The position numbers and the translations under genes were made by a program. From JAFIEN01 sp051859505 (GTDB lineage: Bacteria; Pseudomonadota; Alphaproteobacteria; Rhodobacterales; Rhodobacteraceae): a stretch of 17,349 nucleotides of DNA. Of the stretch, positions 1-7,806 are shown piece by piece; within the stretch, counting starts at the first letter, position 1, and the number at the start of each line of letters is the position of its first letter. Under the pieces are notes generated by a model that saw only the letters and a program-made list of their open reading frames with translations, did no database searches and was not told the origin of the DNA. The stretch is taken from the NCBI GenBank assembly GCA_051859505.1, contig JBHYFN010000065.1:1-17349 (forward strand). Reading direction: 5' to 3'.

Positions 1-478
1 CCCAGGCCTTGGGAAGATACAGTCGGCGATCAACCAGCGCATGGCCCCAGCGGCTGGCATAGCTCGCGAAGACGCCAATCTGACTGTTCTCAATCCGCCC
101 CGCCGTGCCGGAATACTGCCGTGCGACGCCGACGGAGTGTCTACCCTTCTTCAGAAAACCGGTCTCATCCACGACCAGTACTCCATCCGGATCGCCAAGC
201 GCCTCAAGGGCATAGCTTCGAACCCGCTCGCACAGCGCGTCCGCCGACCAGGACGACCGACCCAACAAGGACTGGATCCGATAGGGCCGCGCCATCCCGG
301 CTTCTTCCGCCAGCATCCAGCCCGTCTTGCGTTCCGCTCCGGACAAAAGGCCATCAATGAAAACCCCGGCAGAGGCGCGTTGCTCAGACCGGTTGAAAGC
401 TGGGGCGATGAAACCTTTCAAGCCAACAAGCGCATGCGACCAATCTGAAACGCTGCTCGCCCAATCCACTACAGACAT
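1..478 (-). CDS. IS701-family transposase, N-terminal part (cut by window edge)
   Basis: The minus-strand frame opens at an ATG at 478 and stays open to base 1, giving 159 codons with no stop. The protein begins MSVVDWASSVSDW and contains VVDETGFLKKG at about residues 99-109. That motif holds the first catalytic Asp of IS701-type DDE transposases. It is followed by the family-typical VARQYSGTAGRIENSQIGVF. A purine-rich GGGAGAG lies 6-7 bases before the ATG and could be the ribosome binding site. The remaining two thirds of the protein lie outside the window, so intactness cannot be judged. The element appears to have landed in, or replaced, the 5' part of the neighbouring IS30 copy. Confidence 0.85.
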   Translation of the reverse strand, partial: MSVVDWASSVSDWSHALVGLKGFIAPAFNRSEQRASAGVFIDGLLSGAERKTGWMLAEEAGMARPYRIQSLLGRSSWSADALCERVRSYALEALGDPDGVLVVDETGFLKKGRHSVGVARQYSGTAGRIENSQIGVFASYASRWGHALVDRRLYLPKAW

Positions 479-541
479 GACACACTCTCCCAATCCCAGA
501 GAAAGATGAATCAGAAATGGGCCATAAATGCAACTGTAGTA

Positions 542-1497
542 TTAGCAAGCTCACGCTCAATCCCGCCCTGCACGACTACGTGCAGGATCGGCTGTCCGGC
601 CTCATCGCCACACCAGACGGCATCGCCTTCGATGGGCCTGTTGTGGTATGGAAAGGGCGACGGGCCGTTCACCGGCAAAGCCGTCGCTGGTCGTCTGCCT
701 GGAGCCCGGAACAGATTGCGCAGCGCCTGAAGGTGGACTTCCCCGAGGATCCGACGATGCGCATCAGTCACGAAGCCATTTACCAGGCCCTCTACATTCA
801 AGGACGCGGCGCGCTGCGGCGAGAGCTCTCCGCGTGTCTGCGGTCCGGCCGCGCTCTCAGATTACCGCGCGAACGCGCACGCAATCGCGGCAAGTCTTTC
901 CTCACTGATGCGTTGATGATCAGCGATCGCCCGGCAGAGATCAGCGACAGGGCGGTTCCAGGTCATTGGGAGGGGGACCTCATTCTCGGACTGGGTAGTT
1001 CGGCGATCGGCACGCTGGTTGAACGCACAACCCGCTTCACCATGCTCCTGCACCTGCCACGCATGAAGGGGCACGGGGCAGGCAAACCAGTCAAGAATGG
1101 ACCTGCCTTCGCCGGTCACGGTGCCGAAGCGGTCCGCGATGCCATCGCAGAGACAATCAGCAGCCTGCCTGTCCACCTGCGTCGCTCGCTGACCTGGGAC
1201 CAAGGCGCCGAGATGGCCCAACATGCGCAATTGCGGATCGATACCGGTCTCGAGGTCTACTTCTGCGATCCACAGAGCCCCTGGCAGCGCGGCAGCAATG
1301 AGAACACCAACGGTTTGCTCCGCCAATACTTCCCCAAGGGGACAGACCTCAGCAAACACGGGGTCGACGAGCTGAACGCTGTTGCACATGCTTTGAATAC
1401 GCGACCACGTAAAACTCTAGGGTGGAAAACACCAGCTGAAGCTATCGACCAGCTGATCAAAAACGATAAGATAGAACCTGTTGCGACGACCGGTTGA
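542..1497 (+). pseudogene. IS30-family transposase, 5'-truncated
   Basis: An open frame from 517 to 1497 encodes the catalytic part of an IS30 transposase. The DDE residues are visible in GHWEGDLILG (Asp154), TWDQGAEMA (Asp228) and NENTNGLLRQ (Glu262), counted from the Met at 517. The segment AWSPEQIAQRL and ISHEAIYQALY is also typical. The N-terminal helix-turn-helix that binds the terminal repeats is missing. The first nine or so residues (MGHKCNCSI) look like read-through from the IS701 end rather than IS30 protein. The catalytic core is uninterrupted, so loss of the N-terminus is the only visible lesion. It is probably inactive. Confidence 0.85.
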
Positions 1498-1504
1498 ATC
1501 CGCC

Positions 1505-2110
1505 TTGCGATCCGCGATCCGAGTGGTGCACCAGTTGATCCTGTGCGGGCCTGCGTTGATGAATGGCTTGCTCCAAAGCATCGAGGACAAATCCGGCAGT
1601 GGCGGTGCGACTGACACGCCACCCAACGATGCGGCGGGCAAAGACATCAATGACGAAGGCCACATAGGCAAAGCCCTGCCATGTCGCGACATAGGTAAAA
1701 TCGCTGACCCAGAGCACGTTTGGCGCCGGTGCATGGAATTGGCGGTTCACCTTGTCCAGGGGGCACGGCAACGCCTTGTCTGGGATCGTTGTCTTTGGTT
1801 TCTTGCCGCGCACATCACCTTCAATCCCAATGTCCTTCATCAGCCGGGCGACAGTGCAGCGTGCAACATCAAAGCCTTCTCTGCGCATCTGGTGCCAGAC
1901 CTTCCGCACACCATAGACGCTGAGATTTTCCTCATAGACCCGTTCGATCTCGGGCTTGAGTTCAACATCGCGCTTGGCACGGTCCGAAAGCCGCGACAGG
2001 TCTCTCCGCTTTGCCAAGTTGTCATAGAACGTCGCAGGGGCAATTGGCAGAACCCTGCAAATCGGCTCGACCCCATGATCCGCACGGTGATCCTCTATGA
2101 ACCGGATCAT
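1505..2110 (-). pseudogene. IS3-family transposase OrfB, 3'-truncated
   Basis: The frame starts at an ATG at 2110, overlapping the OrfA stop by four bases (ATGA). It shows the HTH_21 region (IEDHRADHGVEPICRVL, then YGVRKVWHQMRREG) and the integrase core. Asp137 in WVSDFTYV and Asp198 in HHSDRGSQ are the first two DDE residues. The family sequence stops right after HHSDRGSQ. The last residues before the stop at 1457 are encoded by IS30 sequence and are unrelated. The third catalytic residue (Glu) and about 80 C-terminal residues are therefore missing. IS3 elements normally make an OrfAB fusion by programmed frameshifting; I do not see a convincing slippery A-tract here. Confidence 0.88.
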
Positions 2111-2433
2111 CGTTTCAGTGGGCGGTCGAGCTCCGCCTGGGCAAAATATGCGGACGCCTTGCGAAGGATCTCATTCGCCTGTTTGAGTTCGCGCACTTCG
2201 CGTTCCAAAGCCTTCATCTTCTCAGCTTGTTCAGTCGTGATGCCGCCGCGCTGGCCCGTGTCGATCTCAACCTTCTTGACCCACTCGTTCAGCGTTTGCG
2301 GCGCACAACCGATCTTTGCTGAAATCGACAGGATCGCAGACCAGCGGCTTTCATGCTGCCCTGCGCCATCCAACACCATCCGCACCGCACGTTCGCGGAC
2401 TTCCGGTGAATATTTGTTTGTTGTCTTTGTCAT
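2107..2433 (-). CDS. IS3-family transposase OrfA
   Basis: This 108-residue protein begins MTKTTNKYSPEVRERAVRMV and carries the helix-turn-helix IGCAPQTLNEWVKK at about residues 41-54. A leucine-zipper-like coiled coil follows (KMKALEREVRELKQANEILRKAS, about 72-94). Length and domain order fit a complete OrfA, the DNA-binding and multimerisation subunit. It overlaps the truncated OrfB by four bases. Because OrfB is broken the element should not transpose alone. The OrfA product could still bind IS ends and interfere with related copies (inference). Confidence 0.88.
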   Translation of the reverse strand: MTKTTNKYSPEVRERAVRMVLDGAGQHESRWSAILSISAKIGCAPQTLNEWVKKVEIDTGQRGGITTEQAEKMKALEREVRELKQANEILRKASAYFAQAELDRPLKR

Positions 2434-2460
2434 GATGCTCCATCCTACTCATGTGTTGGA

Positions 2461-2486
2461 GCCTCCGGCAAACCCGGCGCGGTTCA
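2461..2486 (-). repeat. IS3 5' terminal inverted repeat, junction with relaxase gene
   Basis: Read on the minus strand the element starts TGAACC at 2486 and continues with a GC-rich stretch ending GCCGGAGGC. This is the kind of terminus seen on alphaproteobacterial IS3 elements. The relaxase reading frame (GKAYLT) is recognisable immediately to the right of 2486 and not to the left. The partner repeat at the 3' end of the element is absent. Confidence 0.6.
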
Positions 2487-3181
2487 GTCAGGTAGGCTTT
2501 GCCCGCGTGCGGGATGTCGAAGCCCGCATCGGTCAGGGCGTCGAGCATGCTCGCGCGGTCGGTGATCAGGCCGACGCTAACCTGATCCAGAATCCACGCG
2601 TGCAGCTCGTCGCGACCTTGCGCGCGGGTCGGGGTCTCTATCGTGTCGCGGACCTCTTGGGTGCGTTCCAGCTCCATCGGATCGGCCCTGCCGTGGCGCT
2701 GGTTCATGACATCGCGCAAACTGTCGAACGCGTCTTGGTAGCCGGGCGGCGCGATGTTCAGGCTGCGCCCCGAGGTCAGTTCCAAGCGCGGTGTGCAGAA
2801 GTGGAGCTCGACGCGGGCTTCGTGGGTATGTCGGACCCAGAGCACCTCATATTGCTCAGGGTCCAGCCCCTCGAAGGCCAGTTGTTCGAACCCGTCCATA
2901 ACCTCGGCCTGCTGTTCCTCGGTTGGGGCATCGGTGGCGGCAAAGCTGATCACGCCTGCGCGATAGGTCCATTGGTGGCGGCTGGCGTCAATTAGGGCTT
3001 CGGTTCAGTCGGTATTGCCGCGCAGGACCTCGGGCAAGGGTTCGCGTGTGACAGTCATCGGTTGGCCGTCTGAATCGCGGATCAGGTCGCGGTTGTCGTC
3101 GTAGGCCAGCACCATGTCCGCGACGAGGTAGCCGACCGGACCAGCGCCCGCGCCTTTGCCGTTGCGAAAGAACTTGATCAG
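2487..3181 (-). pseudogene. Mobilization relaxase (MobA-type), broken
   Basis: The minus-strand frame from 3181 reads IKFFRNGKGAGAGPVGYLVA at its start, typical of relaxases paired with MobC. Further on it has VLWVRHTHEARVELHF and SGRSLNIAPPG, the conserved His-containing metal/catalytic region. Three lesions are visible. The first codon is CTG (3179-3181) where an ATG overlapping the mobC stop would be expected. An in-frame TGA lies at 3005-3007, where relatives likely have Arg or Gln (RGNTD*TEALIDASRHQW). The IS3 element cuts the gene at 2486. A relaxase nicks oriT to start conjugative transfer; this one should be dead. Confidence 0.8.
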
Positions 3182-3651
3182 CTTCGGCGCGCGGCCTCGA
3201 CGATCTGGGCAAGCTGACGCTCGATGGTCAGCAGGCGGCGGGCAACGGTGAGCGCGTCGAGGTCAGTGCGGCCAGCCAGCATCGCGCGGTTCAGCCAGCG
3301 TGCGATCTGGTTGAGGTTGCCGCCGATGCGCCCGACGGCCAGCACCAGCGCCGGATCGACGCGGGGAGTGGGCTTGCGACGGCGGGCCTCGGTCAGGCCA
3401 AGCGCCTCCCGTAGCAAGGTCGCGGCGGGCAAACCAGCTGCCTCAGCCTTGGCGCGCGGCTGGGCCTTCTCGGACGCGGTGCAGCGGAAGACGAAGGTCT
3501 CGGTCAGCGGCTCTTTGGTGCGGGTGTTACCCGCGCCGGTGGGGTTCGAAGGGGAGGCCGGCCGCCCCTCGCAAGGTCCCGTGTCATCGGCGCAGCCGTA
3601 TGACATGGGTCGCCTTGCTGTTTGCGCTTCGGTCGGATCAATGGTGCTCAT
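3178..3651 (-). CDS. MobC-like relaxosome accessory protein
   Basis: The protein is 157 residues from the ATG at 3651. The open frame extends further upstream but that part overlaps the preceding gene and looks non-coding. The C-terminal half contains the MobC signature LAVGRIGGNLNQIARWLNRAM (about 105-125), preceded by FRCTASEKAQPRAKAEAAGLP, a ribbon-helix-helix-like region. MobC proteins bind oriT DNA and help the relaxase melt the nick region. The stop overlaps the expected relaxase start, so the two were co-transcribed. It is the only gene of the mobilization module that looks intact. The N-terminal 35 residues are low in recognisable features. Confidence 0.75.
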   Translation of the reverse strand: MSTIDPTEAQTARRPMSYGCADDTGPCEGRPASPSNPTGAGNTRTKEPLTETFVFRCTASEKAQPRAKAEAAGLPAATLLREALGLTEARRRKPTPRVDPALVLAVGRIGGNLNQIARWLNRAMLAGRTDLDALTVARRLLTIERQLAQIVEAARRS

Positions 3652-3685
3652 GATCTGAGGCCTGCCGCCTGAATTTGCGCCTGTG

Positions 3686-4501
3686 TTACCAGCTCTGCGG
3701 CGAGCAAAGCTCGATCTGGCCCGGCGTGATGTGGCGGCATAGAGGATGACGATCTGCGACCCAACCCGCCAAGCCTGCCAGCATCTCGGCTTCTTTGGCT
3801 TTGGTTTCTTCTCGCCCTTTGGCAATGTCCTCGATGTATCTCCGCCATCGCCCCGACTTGAACCAGTTGTCTGAGAAACTGACTTTCGACCGCGTGAAGC
3901 CAGCACTCGCAGTGTCGTAGGCCTTCACGGCCTGCAACAGGTCCTCAACCTCTGTCCCGTCATCCAAAGCCTCCCTGATCCGCCTGAGACTGTCTGCCCT
4001 CCCGCGCACTCGGTCGGGCGGATAGGTGGCCAAAATCTTCTCAGCCTCTTCATCCTCCGCCGCCTCGCGCTCGCGCGTAGGTGGTTTATGGATGGTTTTA
4101 GGATGGTTTGGGGGCCGTGGTGGCCCCGGTACCCCAGCCACTGTGGCCCCCGTTCCGGGTCCAGTCTGGACGGGGTCCACTGTGGCCCCCGTCTCGATAT
4201 CGGGTTCGGCGGTCAGTTCCAGCGCCTCGACCTTCGCCAGATCGATCCGACAAACGACGGTGAATCCGTTCTTACACCCGCGTGCACCGGTCTCGACCAG
4301 AATGCCTTCTTTGAGAAACGCCCGGATCGATCACTTGACGGTGGTTTCCCCTAGCTCGGTGTGCCGCTGGATAGTGCCCTTGGAACACCAAATACCTGAT
4401 CCATCGTCGCTCGCCTTGTCGGCCAAGAACATGATGATTTGCTTGCGCGCGGCGCTCCCGAACTTTCGTTCAGCACACGCATTCGCCACCCGCCAGCTCA
4501 T
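3686..4501 (-). pseudogene. Helix-turn-helix plasmid/island protein with in-frame stop
   Basis: One minus-strand frame runs from the ATG at 4501 (MSWRVANACAERKFGSA) to a stop at 3686, broken only by a TGA at 4331-4333. Before the stop it reads GTIQRHTELGETTVK, a winged-helix type DNA-binding region. After it the same frame continues SIRAFLKEGILVETGARG, the expected rest of the domain. The TGA therefore probably replaces an Arg codon (CGA to TGA). A Pro/Gly/Thr-rich linker with repeated TGATV follows, then a charged C-terminal domain containing FSDNWFKSGRWRRYIED. Such proteins accompany mobC and relaxase genes on Rhodobacteraceae mobile elements. A replication or regulatory role is only inferred. 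Confidence 0.72.
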
Positions 4502-4534
4502 TGGAGCACCTCGAAAGACGCACGGACGTGCAAA

Positions 4535-4553
4535 TTTTGTACAGGTTTTGTAC
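4535..4553. repeat. Pair of direct TTTTGTAC repeats in the island's leader region
   Basis: TTTTGTAC occurs at 4535-4542 and again at 4546-4553, 11 bp apart, so both copies face the same side of the helix. They lie 34-52 bp before the start of the broken helix-turn-helix gene. An imperfect hairpin (CCGTCG at 4561-4566, CGACGG at 4580-4585) and two TTCTGCA copies (4602-4608 and 4612-4618) lie further upstream. They could be an operator, iterons or part of oriT. Nothing else recognisable is seen between 4502 and 4656. Confidence 0.35.
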
Positions 4554-4656
4554 GAGATTTCCGTCGTTTTCGGGGAATCCGACGGGAAACCAAACGGGCC
4601 TTTCTGCAAGCTTCTGCAGAACTCCTTGCGAATAAGCCATATTTTTCAGTTGGTTT

Positions 4657-4733
4657 TGGCGATCCCGGCAGGATTCGAACCTGCAACCTGCCCCTTAGGA
4701 GGGGGCTGCTCTATCCAGTTGAGCCACGGGACC
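4657..4733 (-). tRNA. tRNA-Arg (anticodon CCT)
   Basis: The 77-base minus-strand cloverleaf folds fully. The acceptor stem is GGTCCCG with CGGGATC (one G-T pair). The D arm is GCTC/GAGC, and the anticodon stem is GCCCC/GGGGC around the loop CTCCTAA, giving anticodon CCT. The T arm is GCAGG-TTCGAAT-CCTGC. Discriminator G and an encoded CCA end the gene at 4657. It decodes AGG, a rare codon in such genomes. The 3' end faces the mobile region, and tRNA 3' ends are common attachment sites for islands. Confidence 0.96.
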
Positions 4734-4743
4734 ACGCCTGACA

Positions 4744-4772
4744 GGCATACTGATACAGCGCGGGGTTGTCAT
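4744..4772 (-). promoter_or_regulatory. Probable promoter of tRNA-Arg
   Basis: On the minus strand ATGACA (4767-4772) and TATGCC (4744-4749) are separated by exactly 17 bp. The -10 box ends 10 bp before the first tRNA base. This is a good sigma-70 spacing and distance for a stable RNA gene. Confidence 0.5.
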
Positions 4773-4807
4773 CTCTTCAGTCGATTTTTCATAAAGAGCG
4801 CAATCGC

Positions 4808-4835
4808 TTGCTGGTGTACAAGAGATTGGGATAAC
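4808..4835 (+). promoter_or_regulatory. Possible promoter of the LacI-family gene
   Basis: TTGCTG (4808-4813) and GATAAC (4830-4835) are 16 bp apart and lie just upstream of the proposed start at 4856. The match to sigma-70 is moderate. A transcript from here would have a very short leader. Confidence 0.3.
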
Positions 4836-4855
4836 ATCCAGCCGACAGCTTTAGG

Positions 4856-5887
4856 ATGACGCTCTTGGCCAATGACGATACCCGCCCCCTCACGCTCCGC
4901 GATGTTTCAGAGGCATCCGGCGTTTCAGAAATGACGGTCAGCCGTGTTCTGCGCAATCGCGGGGATGTATCCACGGCAACGCGCGAACGGGTGTTGTCGG
5001 CTGCGAAGACTCTGGGCTATGTGCCGAACAAGATCGCAGGCGCTTTGGCCAGTCAGCGGGTGAACCTTGTTGCGGTGATCATTCCCAGCCTGCGCAACAT
5101 GGTATTTCCCGAGGTAATGTCGGGGATCAGCGCTGTACTGGAAGAAACGGAATTGCAGCCTGTGGTCGGCGTCACCGACTATCTTCCCGAAAAGGAAGAG
5201 CGGGTTCTGTACGAGATGTTGTCGTGGCGTCCCTCCGGCGTGATCATCGCGGGGCTTGAACACACGGATGCGTCCCGTGCGATGTTGAAAGCAAGCGGTA
5301 TTCCGGTTGTCGAAATCATGGACGTGGATGGCACTCCGATCGATTCCATGGTCGGCATTTCGCATCGTCGTGCGGGCCGCAAGATGGCCCAGGCCATTTT
5401 GAAAGCCGGCTACGAACGGATCGGCTTTCTTGGCACCAAGATGCCGCTGGATCATCGGGCGCGCAAACGGTTCGAGGGCTTTACCGAAGCCCTGGCCAAA
5501 GGCGGTGTCGAAATTGCGGATCAGGAATTCTATTCCGGCGGATCGGCTTTGGCCAAGGGCCGTGAAATGACCGAAACGATGCTGAAACGCGACCCTGACC
5601 TAGATTTTCTTTATTATTCCAACGACATGATTGCCGCAGGTGGACTCTTGTCGCTGCTTGAAAAAGGGATCGACATTCCAAACCAGATCGGTTTGGCCGG
5701 CTTCAACGGGGTCGAGCTATTGGAAGGGTTGCCCCGACAGTTGGCCACGATGGACGCCTGTCGCGCCGCCATTGGCGAGAAAGCCGCCGAGATCATCGCA
5801 GAGCGGGTCAATTCACCCGATGCAGGCACACCCTCGATCATCGAACTGACCCCCAAGATCAGCTATGGCGATACCTTGCGCCGATAA
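4856..5887 (+). CDS. LacI-family transcriptional regulator (GntR-like)
   Basis: This 343-residue protein has the full LacI layout. The N-terminal helix-turn-helix and hinge helix (LTLRDVSEASGVSEMTVSRV, then GYVPNKIAGALAS) span about residues 12-66. A periplasmic-binding-protein-like sensor domain runs from about 70 (NLVAVIIPSLRNMVFPEVMSGI) to the C-terminus. The sequence most resembles the gluconate repressor GntR branch. No gluconate gene is present in the window, so the target cannot be read from context. The start is uncertain: only a weak AGG precedes the ATG at 4856, and the TTG at 4865 is an alternative. The gene is convergent with the pyrimidine operon and shares its terminator. Confidence 0.85.
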   Translation: MTLLANDDTRPLTLRDVSEASGVSEMTVSRVLRNRGDVSTATRERVLSAAKTLGYVPNKIAGALASQRVNLVAVIIPSLRNMVFPEVMSGISAVLEETELQPVVGVTDYLPEKEERVLYEMLSWRPSGVIIAGLEHTDASRAMLKASGIPVVEIMDVDGTPIDSMVGISHRRAGRKMAQAILKAGYERIGFLGTKMPLDHRARKRFEGFTEALAKGGVEIADQEFYSGGSALAKGREMTETMLKRDPDLDFLYYSNDMIAAGGLLSLLEKGIDIPNQIGLAGFNGVELLEGLPRQLATMDACRAAIGEKAAEIIAERVNSPDAGTPSIIELTPKISYGDTLRR

Positions 5888-5912
5888 AAAGAAGGGCCGC
5901 AATTGGCCCTTC
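5886..5912. terminator. Bidirectional hairpin terminator between convergent genes
   Basis: GAAGGGCC (5891-5898) and GGCCCTTC (5905-5912) form a perfect 8-bp stem with a 6-base loop. Read on the minus strand the hairpin is followed by a T-run (complement of 5886-5890), a classic Rho-independent signal for the transporter operon. On the plus strand it lies directly after the LacI-family stop but lacks a clear U-tract. Confidence 0.8.
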
Positions 5913-5938
5913 CTTGCTTCATCAAAAGGTGACTCGCC

Positions 5939-6925
5939 TCAGTTCAGAACGTCAGACACCGCATGCGTCCAGGCACCATCACCCGGATCAGCCGTGATCA
6001 CCGGATCAGACCCACCTGCCAGCAATGTCTGGACCGTGCGTTCGAAATCCGCTGGATCAAGAGCCCCGTTCGACCCGGCCGTCAGCTTGGCAACTTCGCC
6101 CATCATCCGCTTTTGATGTGTCTCTGTCTGCGCGCCGGTCTGGTCATAGTCCAGAACGATCATCGCGGCTGCATCCGGGTTTTCTTCGGCCCATTTCCAG
6201 CCCTGCATCGACGCATCAACAAAGCGCTGCATCTTGTCGACAAATGCCGGATCGGACAGGTTGTCTTCCAGAACGTAAAGACCGTCCTCAAGGGTTGCGA
6301 CACCCTGGTCTTCGTATTTGAACGTGATAAGATCATCCGGGCTGACACCCGCGTCGATCACCTGCCAATATTCGTTATACGTCATGGTCGAGATACAGTC
6401 CGCCTGACGCTGTAGCAGCGGATCAACGTTGAAACCCTGCTTGAGAACCTCAACCCCGTTCTCGCTCTTGCCATCGGTCGAAATGCCCATTGAACTCATC
6501 CAGGACATGAACGGGAATTCATTGCCAAAGAACCAGACGCCGAGCGTGCGGTTCTTGAGGTCATCCGGTGTTTCGATGCCCGCATCCTTCCAGCACGTGA
6601 GCATCATGCCCGAGCTTTTGAACGGCTGCGCGATGTTGACCAGCGGAAGTCCCTTTTCCCGCGCGGCCAATGCGGCCGGCATCCAGTCGACCATGACATC
6701 CGCACCGCCACCTGCGATGACCTGCGTCGGTGCGATGTCGGGACCACCGGGTTGGATCGTGACGTTCAGATCGACTTCATCGTAGTAGCCGTTTTCAAGC
6801 GCCACATAGTAGCCCGCGAACTGGGCTTGCGTGACCCATTTCAACTGAAGCGTGACATCGTCCGCTGCCCAGGCGGGTGCGGCCAGACCTACGGCGGCAA
6901 GTGCGCCAAGAATTTTCGTTTTCAT
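5939..6925 (-). CDS. ABC transporter substrate-binding protein, NMT1/THI5-like
   Basis: This 328-residue protein starts at 6925 behind a strong AAGGAGG site 7 bases away. It begins with a Sec signal peptide (MKTKILGALAAVGLAAPAWA, cleavage expected before ADD). There is no lipobox, so it should be free in the periplasm. The mature part has the SsuA/THI5 fold markers LQLKWVTQAQFAGYYVALENG and VMVDWMPAALAAREKGLPLVNIAQ. Relatives bind pyrimidine moieties, riboflavin, sulfonates or similar small molecules. As the last gene of the dihydropyrimidinase operon it probably captures a pyrimidine base or a reduced derivative (inference). It is 32 bp downstream of the second permease gene and just before the terminator. 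Confidence 0.88.
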   Translation of the reverse strand: MKTKILGALAAVGLAAPAWAADDVTLQLKWVTQAQFAGYYVALENGYYDEVDLNVTIQPGGPDIAPTQVIAGGGADVMVDWMPAALAAREKGLPLVNIAQPFKSSGMMLTCWKDAGIETPDDLKNRTLGVWFFGNEFPFMSWMSSMGISTDGKSENGVEVLKQGFNVDPLLQRQADCISTMTYNEYWQVIDAGVSPDDLITFKYEDQGVATLEDGLYVLEDNLSDPAFVDKMQRFVDASMQGWKWAEENPDAAAMIVLDYDQTGAQTETHQKRMMGEVAKLTAGSNGALDPADFERTVQTLLAGGSDPVITADPGDGAWTHAVSDVLN

Positions 6926-6957
6926 GTAGTAACCTCCTTGTTGTGGATTATTTTTGT

Positions 6958-7806
6958 TTACTGTCCGCGATGCGACGGGTGCCAGAACGTCACACGCTTT
7001 TCGAACCATGCCACCAGACCATAGAACGCCGTGCCAGCCATCGCGGCAACCGCGATCTCGGCCCAGACCAGATCAATCGAGAGGCTACCGACCCCAGTTG
7101 AAATCCGGAATCCCATGCCCCGCGTGGGTGATCCAAAATATTCAGCAACAATTGCCCCGATCAATGCAAGCGTTGTCGCAATTTTCAGCCCGTTGAACAC
7201 GAAAGGCAGAGCTGCGGGCAGGCGCAATTTGATCAACGTGTCGAAATAACCTGCAGCATAGGTGCGCATCAGGTCCCGCTGCATGGCATCGGTTTCGCGC
7301 AGGCCTTGGACGGTGTTCACGAGGATCGGGAAAAACACCATTACCACGACGACGGCCGCCTTGGACTGCCAGTCAAATCCAAACCAGCTGACAAGAATGG
7401 GTGCGATCCCGACAATCGGCAAAGCCGCCACAAAATTCCCGATGGGCAGCAACCCACGGGTCAGGAACGCAGATCGGTCGATCAGGATCGCCGTGGCAAA
7501 AGCTGCCAGCACCCCGATCACAAACCCGGACAGCGCGCCTTTCAGCACCGTCTGCCGGAAATCCTCCCACAGGATTTCGGTCGAGGCGGCAAAGGTTTGC
7601 GCCACATTCGACGGCGCGGGCAGGATCACCGGCGACACGCCGAACCCGCGCACGATACCTTCCCACAGCACGATCAGCGTGACCCCGAACAGCACAGGAA
7701 TGGCCACACGCACAACCACCGATCCCCGCCACGGAGAATGCGCCAGATAGGTGTTGAGCGCCCAGGCACCGGCCCAGAAAACAAGCGCAAAGATCAGCCA
7801 GGTCAT
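6958..7806 (-). CDS. ABC transporter permease (SsuC/ThiX-like), second permease
   Basis: This 282-residue integral membrane protein has the BPD_transp_1 domain. Hydrophobic segments are visible near residues 2-20, 33-50, 90-110, 120-140, 150-165, 208-222 and 250-266. The EAA loop that contacts the ATPase is YAAGYFDTLIKLRLPAALP (about 183-201). Its ATG overlaps the stop of the upstream permease gene by four bases (ATGA), indicating translational coupling. With the other permease it would form the heterodimeric channel. Substrate is inferred from the operon only. Confidence 0.88.
   Translation of the reverse strand: MTWLIFALVFWAGAWALNTYLAHSPWRGSVVVRVAIPVLFGVTLIVLWEGIVRGFGVSPVILPAPSNVAQTFAASTEILWEDFRQTVLKGALSGFVIGVLAAFATAILIDRSAFLTRGLLPIGNFVAALPIVGIAPILVSWFGFDWQSKAAVVVVMVFFPILVNTVQGLRETDAMQRDLMRTYAAGYFDTLIKLRLPAALPFVFNGLKIATTLALIGAIVAEYFGSPTRGMGFRISTGVGSLSIDLVWAEIAVAAMAGTAFYGLVAWFEKRVTFWHPSHRGQ

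Larger units (their letters stand above)
1..2486. mobile_element. Nested IS cluster: IS701 / IS30 remnant / IS3 remnant
   Basis: Three insertion sequences abut with no unique DNA between them. The IS701 transposase and its leader run to about 541. From about 542 to 1504 is an IS30 element that lacks its 5' part. From about 1505 to 2486 is an IS3 element that lacks the 3' part of OrfB but keeps its 5' terminal repeat. The boundaries at 541 and 1504 are inferred from where each protein frame stops resembling its family, so they are accurate to several bases only. The likely order of events is IS3 into the relaxase, then IS30 into IS3, then IS701 into IS30, with deletion of the distal halves. 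The missing halves could also lie left of the window. Confidence 0.75.

Noticed and set aside
1481..2995. 504-codon plus-strand open frame
   Set aside because: It runs antisense across the IS3 remnant and the relaxase remnant, so it spans an insertion junction and cannot be an ancestral gene.
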